Origin: Agrocybe praecox
Lineage: Eukaryota; Basidiomycota; Agaricomycetes; Agaricales; Agrocybaceae
Direction of reading: 5' to 3'
DNA length: 64,000 nt
Assembly (NCBI GenBank): GCA_964017145.1
Contig: OZ024840.1
Span: 124,001 to 188,000 of the forward strand
Part shown: positions 1 through 11,000 of the stretch, in pieces
Numbering within the stretch: position 1 is the stretch's first letter
Layout: the number at the start of each line of letters is the position of its first letter
The notes under the pieces: generated by a model
What the model saw: only the letters and a program-made list of their open reading frames with translations
Database searches by the model: none
What the model was told of the DNA's origin: nothing
Translations under genes and position numbers: made by a program

Positions 1-2381
1 TGACATGTTTACGTTTTCAATTCATACAGCATCAAGGCGAAAAAGACTTGAAAGGGCCTGTTGACTTTTCCGCCTCGGCGACGATCAAGTTTGACGAAAA
101 CGGGGACGGAGATGATGATGTGGATGTTGACGACGAAGAAGATGTGCCCATGATGCCGTCGTCGGCGAGGTCATCGAGGAGGAAGAGGTCCTTGGCCAAC
201 ATGACGCTGGCGAGTGATTTGGAACAGGGAGACGTACGTGTTTTATTTTATTTTATTCTATCATTTTTATTCCTTTACTGAATCCAATACCTACAGGCCG
301 ATTATCTTCCACCTGGATCTCGTCGGAATGGCGGCGGGGGTGGCGCTGGTGGCCCAAGCCATTCGTCCCATCTTCCGCCCCCACCAATGCACTCGCACCA
401 TGCTCACAGTCGGCTCGACTCAAACAGCGGCTTGGGCTCCTTACTGCCCATCTCGAACGATAGAGGCTCGAGCCTCCGCGACAACACCAACAATGCTTCC
501 ACCTCTTCCTCTCATAACCCTCGTTCGTCAAAGCGGCAACGGAGTGCATTGGACAGTATGGACCCAGGAAGGCGCACCCCAGTCCGTGATATTATGGCTT
601 CTCAAGGACCTCCTCCGGAGCTTTACCTTCCCGAACAGTCCCAGCCGGCGCGATTCAACAGGCAGATGAGGCATGCACATAATATGCCCCCGCCCAGCAC
701 GTCCTCTGGCGGCGGTGCACATTCGCACCCACCGTATAGTCCTGATCCCATGCACGGTGGTGGTGGTGGTCCATATGGTCAGCATAACCCAAACTACACC
801 CCAATGTTCCCAGTTGGTGGACAGGCATCGCCACCACCAAGCTTTATCCCCCTCCATCCATCCCATCATGCGCATCACGACCCGTACGGACCACCGAACG
901 CGTCCTCTAGGGGCTACAGCCCACCACATGTACCTGCATCCCACAGTGGGCCTGGGGGGGCGTATGGTTCTGGACGAGGTGGAGGTCCAGGTGGCAGGTA
1001 CGACGATGGGCCTGCGTATGACCCGTACTTGATGCGTGCGGCACATCCGCCGTACCATCCTACGCCCCCGCCACCACCTCCAAGTGCGATGCAGCGGGAG
1101 CAGAGGCAGCAGGGAGGAGGCGGAGGAGGACCGGATATGTTCGCGGCGTTTTTGGAGGCGGATGAGAGGAGTAGGCAGTCGGAGGCATATGCTGCTTCTG
1201 CTGCTGCTTCTGCGGGTGGTGGGTCGAGGATTGGAGGGCCTGCAGGTGCTGGAGGAGGAGCCGGGTTGGAGTGGCCTTCGCATGGACAATCACAGTCCCA
1301 TGAGACGACTGTGTCGCCGCCGCATGGGCATGGCGATTCGGGAAGAGGTGGTCATGGTATGTTTTTTCTTTCTTTTTTTGTTCGGTTTCTTTTTATTTCA
1401 TTTGTCTTTGTCGTTTGCGCTACGATTTTTCTTCTTGTCGGACTTGCTTTTCGTATACATTCCCCCTTTTCTTTCTTTCTTTCTCCAATGTTTTCAAAAC
1501 GCCTGTCTCGCCCGCCCCGTACCGTTCGACTTTTCTTTTACTTTTTTTTATTCCTTTATATATATATATATTCAAAAGAAACAACTAAATCGAAAACTAA
1601 TTTACCTTTTATTTCTTCTCACCCTTTTCTAGGTCCCGAACCTTCTTCTGAAACGAGCTGGTTCGACATCTTCTCTGGCGCATCGAACAACCCGAACCCG
1701 AATCCAGCAGCTGTGCTCGCAGCCGCAGCCGCGTCAGCTGCGAACCGCGGTCCTGGGTCTGTCGCGGGCTCAGTCGGTGGCGGGTCGGTCACAAGTGGAT
1801 CAAGGCCTGGTACAGCTAGCGGTGGTGGAAATTCGACGAGCGCGAGTATGTCTTGGGAACGTGGGGCTGGTGGAAATGCCAATGGACAGTCCGGGCCGCA
1901 TGTCTTTGGAGGGGCGGGTGCAGGTGGTGGTTTTCCAGGAGGAAATAGTGGGACGAGCTCTGTAGGGGGCAAAGAAAGGACGTCGAGGAAGAATTCGAAG
2001 GAGGTTGCGGGGGAGGGTGGACCTTCGGGCTCGGCGACGAGTTCTAAGAAGACGACGAGTAAGAGCCCAACGGCATCAACACCCGCCACAACGACAACGA
2101 CGAAGACAACCCCACCGGCATCGTCGAAAGAAAAGACTAACAGCAAGGACAGCGTAAAAGCGGAACCAACGTCCACCTCAATGCCAGCACAGCCACTGAC
2201 ACCTGCGAACACGAATGCACGGGGCGAAAACCAGACTCAAGACGTCAATATGAGCGGTCCAGAGCCTTCAGAAGGGTCATCATCTGCTGCTCCTGCTACT
2301 ACTGAGGGTGATGGGGCTGGGCAGAAGTCGGCCAACGCGAAGGAGGCGCAACCAGGTAGTGCTAAACCAACGACAACTTAA
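1..2381 (+). CDS. Gly/Ser/Pro-rich low-complexity protein, C-terminal part
   Basis: Only the 3' part of the gene is present. An intron appears to end at 29 (acag), followed by exons 30-233, 297-1356 and 1633-2381. The frame is continuous across both inner introns (234-296 and 1357-1632) and ends in TAA. No ATG is needed at the left edge, because the open frame runs back to the splice acceptor. The visible ~670 residues are disordered: an acidic Asp/Glu run, a basic RRKR cluster, long His/Pro/Gly-rich stretches (PPPPPP, GGGGGG), an Ala-rich stretch, then a Ser/Thr/Lys-rich tail. No folded domain is recognisable. Composition resembles the long disordered tails of fungal nuclear regulators, but the DNA-binding or catalytic part, if any, lies upstream of the window. 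The function is not known. Confidence 0.75.
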
Positions 2382-3516
2382 TTTCTTTCTTCGTTATGAT
2401 GGGATTGAAACGCTGTATTTCTGAAGATGCTCCTGTTGCCTTTTTCTCTCCTTCGCAGTTGGTTACCTTTTTATACTATTAATCTCTTTTCTTTTCTTGT
2501 CTCGTCGTCGTCGTCGTCATCTTTCTCCTCTTACGCTGTGCTATTTTATATCTCGTCTTCTCTTTCTCTCTCGCGTTATTTCTTGGTCGCGAAAGTGCGT
2601 GTTCTTGTCGTATTACTATCCCTACTTCGTATCGTATATTCCAAATCCAATCTCATAGTTTATATGCCTCATTATGGTGACCCTTATGAGCTTGTGTTGT
2701 CGTAATGCCGGTGTTTTCCCTACTTTCTCGGCATGTGGACCTGGTTGTTCTACGAATGTGAGTGATCTTATCATGATATTCATAAACGGCGTACGGTTGT
2801 CTTCTGCTGCATACTATCTTCTTTGGACACTGTCATCTGATATCTTCAAATATTGGTACATTGCTCGTAGGTGTTGTGGTACCTATCTTATCTGTAGGTT
2901 GATCTTGTTTATATCTCGATACGTGAGAAACCACTCAACTGGAGTGAGGGAATCGGCTCAGGGATTGGCGGTACACGGACATATGTAGCACAAAGCTGGG
3001 TCGTAGACGTACTGCGACCGGATCATCTACGACGGGATCATGATTTTGTTCCGAATCATTTTCAGGTCCTTTTAAAACCTTTTGAATAGACTGGAAGTTG
3101 CCTTGATTAAGATTTACTTCATCCCAGGATACATACGGATCTAATTCACTCTTGAATCAGTCCAGCTCCTCATTGAACAATAATAAGTCGTCGGAACGCC
3201 CGCGGGGCTCTAGTCTATTCTTGCGAAACGCTGGTTTTTTCAATCAGAGAATCGCCAATGAGCCGACTGTATAATGAGCTAGCGCTGATTCGAGGGTAAT
3301 TATGGGATTCCCCCCCCCCCCCCCAAAGTTGAAACAGATTAAAGAGATTCACGTCTTGCATTCGATCACAATCAGTTTTTTCACTGTCGAACCACCGCCC
3401 GGGGACGTTCACTGAAGAGAGTAAACTGTAAAAGTCCGAAGCAATATGGTCTAGTGAGTGTCTCTATACAAATGAGGTCTTGACACATTCTGTAACTATA
3501 CGATTTCATCTCCTGA
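2382..3516. other. Intergenic region, no gene seen
   Basis: T-rich sequence follows the stop codon at 2381 and is probably 3' UTR. No coding exon with splice support is seen. A run of 15 C residues lies at about 3310-3324. Confidence 0.5.
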
Positions 3517-4716
3517 ATGGTGCCTACTCTTTCCGTCTCTGCGGCCCATTTTTTAGGCGTTTTTGTCGGCGCTATTGTCTTTGGTATCCATACCATAACG
3601 CTGGCGTATTGCTTACGCTCATTGACCACGACTGAGCGGGGCTGGAGGCAACGCTCCAACATCAAATGGCTCATGGTCGCCGTTTCTCTGGCCCTGTTTA
3701 TCATCGCAACCTTCGATATTCTGCTCGACTTGTACCAGAACTTGACCATTTTGGTTTCAGAAAGGAATACGGATATCATCGCCGCGGACGAGAAATTCCT
3801 AGACCTATCTGGATGGATTAGCGTCTCAAAGGTGCGTCGTCGTCCGACGAGTAAATTAAATGCGAGCCTCGTGTTTTGTACCCCGAGCTCATCCTATATT
3901 AGCTTGCTTCTGTTGTGTTGCAGTCGGCCATCGGGGATGCTTTGCTGGTACGTGGTACCATTTCATCGTGCGACTAAACCTCCGTAGTTTTCATCTTACT
4001 CTTAGTGTAAATAGGTATATCGATGTTGGATTGTCTACGACGGATATTGGCCAGTTTTAATCGTGCCGACTTTGCTCTGGGTCGCATGTTTCTCGTCGAC
4101 GATATGGCTGGTTGAAGCATCCGTTCACTCAAACCCGGGATTTCAAGTGCTAAAGCAACTGCGTCCTGCAGGACTAATTGTGTGGGGATTAACGGTTACG
4201 CTCAATGTGATAACCACCAGTACGTATAGTACATATATTCACTCACTAAGTCCTCAGCTAATGATTATCATATCTAGGCCTTTTGCTCTGGAAAATCTGG
4301 CGTGTGGTAAGCCTGGACAGCCGGCATACAATTCCAATTTCTTTGCAAGAATGCCCTCGAAAGTCCAGTGTCCTGCAACCAGTCATGCGTATTATTATCG
4401 ACTCTGGAGTATTGTACACCACGACAGCCTTGATTATGTTCATCACTTTCAGCATGGGGAGCAACTTTGTATTTACCATTACAGCTATCGTAAGCCCAAT
4501 GACTGCATGTTCATTTCTTGATTTTGACCACCTAACGAGTCGTCTTCCTTGATTTTTATACAGCAAATACAGGCCGTCGGGGTAGCATTTAACCTGATTA
4601 TCATCCGTGCGGCGAGATTATCAGATCAAGTCCAGAAGAGAGAGAGAGAGGTCTCAGTCCTACGGTTCACGCATTCAACGACAACAACCATAATACAAAG
4701 TCGCATTAATTTATAA
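3517..4716 (+). CDS. Agaricomycete-type seven-transmembrane protein
   Basis: The model has five exons: 3517-3831, 3924-3947, 4015-4219, 4278-4489 and 4564-4716. They join in frame to about 302 aa. Seven hydrophobic segments are visible: TM1 near residues 10-30 (GVFVGAIVFGIHTITLAYCL), TM2 around KWLMVAVSLALFIIATFDIL, TM3 across the exon 1-3 junctions with a DALLVYRCWIVY motif, TM4 IVPTLLWVACFSSTIWLV, TM5 IVWGLTVTLNVITTSLLLW, TM6 starting VMRIIIDSGVLYTTTALIMF, and TM7 AVGVAFNLIIIRAA. The RCW motif after TM3 and the IIIDSGVLY motif before TM6 are typical of a large mushroom-specific 7TM family, usually annotated as hypothetical integral membrane proteins. A role as a receptor is possible but unproven. 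Exon 2 is only 24 nt. The start is the first ATG before TM1. Confidence 0.85.
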
Positions 4717-7700
4717 GAATTAGTTTTCCCTGGAGATATTGTGCCACCTTCAAGTATTTATTTATATGTACTTGTAATTTGTCCTTCTAATGTGCGGAGG
4801 GTTCTAACTTCTAAATCGTATATGGACTAATAACCCGGGTCCTTGTAAATTTTAAGAACTTGAGATATTTCGAGGGATTGAAACACTCGGGATGCGGATG
4901 CGGAGGGATGCTATTCGAATTATTCCTGTGAGTGCTGGAGGCACTTATGTAGATTTTGTGTGGCAAGTTATGTGCGTCATCTTAAGGAAGGTTATCAATG
5001 GGCGCTAATTTCACGATCAATCATGTACCGTGAATGCTGTTCTTCGGCGTGCCCGGATGCATCGCATATAACTGATATGTACAAACCCCATGGGCTACAG
5101 ACCCGGGAATTTGTTTATACTACTTATATTCCAATATTCCGTCAAGTCGCATGGTTTATAAAATTACAGAATATGCAATCAAGCTGAATGGTGATTAAAA
5201 TATTCACTGCGCAAATTACCGAAACCCCGTCGTGTTGAGGGTCGTGGGAAAAAATCAAACAGGCATCGACTTGGATTCTTTCCATCATGATCGTTTGAAC
5301 GTTTTCGTTACCTCAAGGCCTCACTATTGACATTGACAACCAAACGTCCAATGAACTCGTTTCTCCTTTCCAACCTTATCTCGATGAAAAGTCGCGAACG
5401 GAGGTGTTGGAAGATATCGAAGCACATCGGAGTCGGAGATTTTAGATGCGCTGAAGACTAGAGCGAAATATCCGACGAGGTTTGACAACAAGGTATGTCT
5501 GTTCTTCAGGATAAATTTCTACTTTGTTTAACTTACATACAATAAGGTGAATGAAAAGCTCAGAGCTTTCATTGATAATTCGACACTCCTATGCAGATCT
5601 GTACGTAAGTCTTTGGTTATCAGGGCTTGCATTCTCATTTCAGACACCAAATTGTTCGAAGATATTAAGGCAGAAGTGAAAGCTTAAACGATGAAGCTCA
5701 CCTCCATGGAATATGATGAACGGGTTGGCCGAAATTTTCTGAGATATTCCTATGATCTCTGGCACATTGGAATGGCTGGGGGGTTGAAATAGTAAAGGGC
5801 CGCTGTAAGTCAGTGAATCTCGGATAGACATACTATAATCCCTTCGATGAAGCCACAGTTGCTTTACAATCCTGAAAGACTGTTAATAAATGGTCGAGTA
5901 AAATTGGACATAGAATATTGGATAGATACCTTTGGAAGCCCGTCGTCAGATGGGTTCACTGAGGTGGTCACACACGTTGACAGGACTACTGTGTATTCGT
6001 CGTGAGCAAGGATGGGTTACAGAACAGGTAGAACGGGACTGAAAGGATCCACGTTGTGAGTCTGGGGCGCCAGGCTTACAACCTTGCTGGCAGTGAGGAC
6101 CCTCAAAGCCTTAACCGCCATAGCGCGCCCTCCATGGTACGCGGAGTGCATACGATAAGTGACACCAGGCCCACTGACCAACTCCCCACGCAGGTCCACT
6201 TTATCTCTTTTCACGATCTATTACAAATAATAGATCAAAACCCGCAGCAGATATTCATACAATCAGCTATTGACGAATCATGAGTCCATCCGCGCTACAT
6301 CAACGTCTCGTTGCGAAATATATAGGGTGGATTGAGTTTAACTCGCTGAATACTACTATACGATAGCGTCGACATATCACGAGGCCTCCGTCATGTTCTC
6401 TGCCATCCAAGCTGCCATCACGCACCCTTCTTTTTCCACATATCGTCCGTGTAACATCAACTGAATTCATTATCGATGCATTATCTCAACGTCAGGAATT
6501 TCGAATGAAAATAGGAACCAACCAGCCGTTGGAGTGCCGCGTTGCGGCATTGCATCGTGCTTGGCACCGTCGAGGACGAAGGCTCACTCTGACGCTCTGT
6601 AGGGCCTCTGCTGCCAGATGTGTCAGTATCTATTAAAATTTTTGAAAAGAGATTAGTTGCGCAGCAAGAATGATTCCTCCGCAGCCAAGTCCTCAGATTG
6701 TGATTCAGAGATAGGGAATCTCACTGTGTGAAATTACACGACCGAGACGATGGTTCTCAGGGAGTTGTAATCGTGTTTTAGAGATATTACTTGGGTCATA
6801 ACTAGGAAAAGTGGGCCGTAGTTAGCACGACCGTATACATGGAGTGTGGTTGGATTATTATGATCAACGCAATGGATCAGATATAGTATTATTGCGAGCG
6901 TAGCGAGCAACTCAGTGGTATGAGGGGTCCGGCCGAACACTTCCCTCGAACAAGCAAAGCCAAAGTTTAGATACCAGAATCCTACTGATGCAGCGATGCC
7001 GCTTTTCTGTGAGCGATCCCTCAATGATTTTGACGACAAATGTACCTTTTAGCCTGTAAAACTATCATATAACTACCATGTTCTGTGTATCCGACAAAAA
7101 AATGCGTCCTTCTGCGCTCTTTTGCCTTGTTTTTACAACTTTCGAGACAACACGGCCACTTCGCAGCCTCTTGCCGCGCCATCTTTTTGAAATTGTCAGA
7201 CCAGCAACTCGTCCAGTTTTTGTCCCCCTAGCACACAAGTTCTTTATTATGGTATTATGTATGATATGATATACATTTTGGGCAAAATAAATAAGGCCGT
7301 GCTCGCTCTTCTGCGTCCTCGAATTATAGAGTCAGCCTCTAGCTAGCTGGAGCGGCGAGTCATCACGGCAGTTATAAGGCCTTCAAGCAAGTTCAAGCTT
7401 CGGCTTCTGGTCCCGCTTACCGTCGGCTTCTGGTCCCAGTTAGTGCAAGTATTTCAATGCGATAGATTACGATGCCAGCGCTATCGGATGCACAATGCGC
7501 TCCGGCTAGGATGACGAAGCGAGCCTTCCTCCGCCCTGCGGCGGACCTTTACCTAGTAGCTGAGTTGTAATGAGATTACGTCTGCGGACGAAATTACAAT
7601 CTCCGAAATCAATCTTAATTGGTGATATTTTCGAAGCCTTTTTGCCGATGCCTTCTCGTTCGTGCCATCATCATGAGCCACGACCTATTCACCGTTGTCG

Positions 7701-8076
7701 TAAGGTTGACAAGGTAGCTATTATCGATGTGAACATCTGAGGAACCTGTGAAAAACGGCAGGCAAGCTGAAGCTCGCCCTGCGGGATTTAAGGTAGGGAA
7801 GAGACAACCAGGATTCAGAGAAACTTGTAATAGGGGAAGAATCAATCGGACCGCAGAGCTGTCCCACCAACATCTTCTCTTGCCTTCCCAAGCACGTCAA
7901 CTCGGAGCGCTCGTCCAGACCGCGGACCCTTCCCACAATGTTATCTTAGCACAATCGATCCTTCCCACCACCGTCAATGTTATCTCCCTGTACAGCCGCG
8001 CTAGAGAATGGGCCCGGCGATATAAGTATCTTCTCCTCGTGAGATAAGGCCCTCATTCTGCCGCCATCGTCTAGTC
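4717..8076. other. Gene-poor intergenic region
   Basis: Only short open frames without splice support are seen. A possible decayed coding remnant at 5330-5640 is listed separately. A 14-bp direct repeat (cggcttctggtccc) occurs twice near 7400 and 7426. TATA-like sequence (gatataagtatc) lies about 45-60 nt upstream of the next gene's ATG. Confidence 0.5.
5330..5640 (+). pseudogene. Possible decayed coding fragment, unidentified
   Basis: A peptide-like stretch (…TSNELVSPFQPYLDEKSR…) is followed, after a one-base frame change near 5440, by SEILDALKTRAKYPTRFDNK. A plausible intron (gtatgt…aataag, about 5492-5547) then joins to VNEKLRAFIDNSTLLCR. The composition looks protein-like and the splice signals fit, but the frame is broken and no family is recognised. 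It may be chance. Confidence 0.2.
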
Positions 8077-11000
8077 ATGGTTAATCGCAAGTCCAAGTCC
8101 GGTGGACAATCGCAAGGACCCAAGCAAGCCGCAGGAGGAGGGGCATCTCGATCCCCTAACCCTCAAGCTACCAATAAGCCTCGATCTGTAGCTACAGCCC
8201 ATCGTGATTGTAGTAACTCTTCCATCGTCTTCCATTATGCTAACTTCCTCTCAGCTCAGATGATGGGAAATGCTTCCTCAAAGCCTCCAGCATCATCAGG
8301 TCAATATTTAACCCAAGCTCCCCATTCCTCCAATATAAGAGACTGATTGCGTGTTGTCCGGTACAGCTGCTGCACCTAGACCCCCACAACCACAACCACA
8401 AGTCACCGCACACCGTCCATCAAATGGGACTAAACGTAAGCGCTTAAGCCTCTAGCTTCAAACCTGACAAACACTCATATTCTTTACCTCAGCTGGTAAC
8501 GGGGCTCCCAAATCTCAAGGCGCCAACGGTTCGAACTTTGTCAGAGGTAAGCATCAGGGATTTGGAGCTTGCATACATGAACTTTGTAGACCTACACTGG
8601 TCTACACGGCTCGTATAAGCAAATCCCTAAGTCCTGATGAGCACCTTTGACATCTGCTTATCAGTAGTGTCTCTATCACCAGCGGAAGCAATGTCTGTTC
8701 ACAGGGCATCCCAAGATCGATCTGTAAACCAGGGTACGCGTAAGTTCTTCAGAGCATATCGTTCTTTTCCGGTACTAACGGAATCTTTCGTCAGCTAAAC
8801 GTAATGGAAGCGGGCTGAACAACGGCCCTCAGAAAGTCCAAGGGCACTCACCTCAACGTGAGTCTTATCCTTGTCTTTATCCGCGTGGTCTGAGGTTCCT
8901 GTCTTACAGCCAACATTTCTTCGAAAAACGAGGCACCGAAGCCGAAACATTCTCAGGCCTTCTTTGGAGGTAAGCTTATTATCTTCATCCGTCCTTACGC
9001 CATCCAATTAAACGGCTCTAATAGGTCACTCTTCGGCCTCCAACTCAGCGCTGTAAGTATTAACCTGTTATTCATCTGTAACTGGGGCTGAAGTTATTGG
9101 CACCAGGCCTTCATCACCCCGTCCCGGAAACGTCCAACATTTGCATGTGCCCAAAGGTGATCCCATTATGCTTATTCAGATGTCGTCGTGTAACATAAAA
9201 ATCACCGTAAACTAGCACAAGGAGCAACCATATCCGGGAACAAGGTGTTCCAAGACCCGTCGCCGACGTGTAAGACCCCCTATTGTCCCTCACCTTACCA
9301 GTGATTGAATCAGTGTTGCAGCAAAACAGAGTGGCCATACCCAACCTCATGCTCAAAAAGCACAGAACCATGCTCCGACCCCCCCAAAGCGTGAGCTCTA
9401 GCCAATATTTCAATTTATGGTCGCTCATGTTTATTCCATATAACCTACTTTCTTTTCAGCATCGCCAGCTCATCAACAGCAATCAGGCAAAAGTGAGCCG
9501 TCCTACACCCATCGCCGTTTCATTTTAATTGAAGGAGTGTAGATACTGCCACCTTGAACACTTTCCCGAAGGTCCAGGTGGCAGCAACGCACGCTCAACC
9601 CCCTTCGCGTGGTGGTAAGTTTGTGTCATTTCACCCTGTATGCACACCATCTAAACTCGAAGCGCTAGGTCAACCGTCTGCACCACCATCTCAAAGTTCT
9701 GAGAAGCCGTCGCATAAGTCTCAGCAACAACCCAAGGGTAAGCCTCGGTAGTGTATCTGTCCATATGGATAATCAATTTTTGTCTTGTTGGCAGCGCCCC
9801 CGCACTCGCGCCTCATGCAAGAGACATCCAGTAAAGGCGAGTGTTTCAACCTTGGAACTACAATGTTCACGTTGGCTGATGACCATGGAAGGCCACAATG
9901 ACACCCCTCCAAAGCCCTCGACGAACAAGGGAAAGCCGTCTACGGAAAACAGTGTGCTGTCGACCGTTTTTTCATATTTTCCTACTAGATGTGAGATTTC
10001 CCATTTCATGGTCTATTACTTATTTAACCGACTGTGCATCCCCCAGCGCAAGCTCCGGGGAATCCGTCCCATACGTCTCAGCATGCGCAACAAGGCAGAG
10101 GTAAGCCTCAGTAGCATATCTATCCGTAGAGATAATTGATTTTTGTCTTATTGGCAGCACCTCCGCACTCCCGTCCCGCACAGGAAACGTCCAATAAAGG
10201 CAAGTGTTTCGGTGTTGTAATTGCAATGTTTGAGTCGGCTGATGTAAATGTAAGGCCACAAAAACATCCCGACCAAGACCCCGATGAACGACCGGGGCCA
10301 GGGACAACCGCCTACTGAAAGCATGTTGCCAAAAGCATTGTCATCGATTTTCTCTACTGAATGTGAGCTTGCTCATCTTCATAGTCTGTTACTTATCTAA
10401 TCAGATATGTATCCTCCAGCGAAAGGTTCTGCCAATCCGTCGCCTAAGTCCCAGAATGCGCAGCAACACAAAGGTAAACCTCAGTAGTGTATCTATCCAT
10501 TCAGATACTTGATTTATATCTTACTGGCAGCGCCCCCACACTCGTACCCCGTGCAGGAGATACCCAATAAAGGTAAAATTCCGATGTTATAATTGCGTGT
10601 TCAAGTTGGCTGATGTAAATATAAGGCCACAAGAATATCCCGACCAAGACCCCGATGAACGACCGGGGCCAGGGACAACTTCCTACTGAAAGCATGTTGC
10701 CAAAAGTCTTGTCATCGATTTTCTCTGCTGAATGTGAGCTTGCTCATCTTTATGGTCTGTAACTTATCTAATCAAATATGTATCTTCCAGCGAAAGGTTC
10801 TAGCAATCCGTCGCCTAAGTCCCAGCATGCGCAGAAGCACAAAGGTAAGCCTCAGCAGTGTATCTATCCATACAGATAATTGATTTTTATCTTTCTGACA
10901 GCGCCCCCACACTCGCTCCCCGTGCAGGAGATACTCAATAAAGGCAAAAATTTTGATGTTATAATTGCGTATTCAATTTGGCTGATGCAAATATAAGGCC

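Noticed and set aside
528..1289. 253-codon antisense open frame over the Gly/Ser/Pro-rich gene
   Set aside because: It is a compositional shadow of the repetitive plus-strand coding sequence. It crosses no splice sites and has an Arg/Thr/Trp-rich composition typical of antisense reading.
1619..2212. 197-codon minus-strand frame
   Set aside because: It is antisense to the last exon of the same gene and has no independent support.
4317..4359. Possible 43-nt intron in the first 7TM gene (gtaagc…gcaag)
   Set aside because: Removing it shifts the frame and destroys TM6. Reading through keeps the VMRIIIDSG motif in frame.
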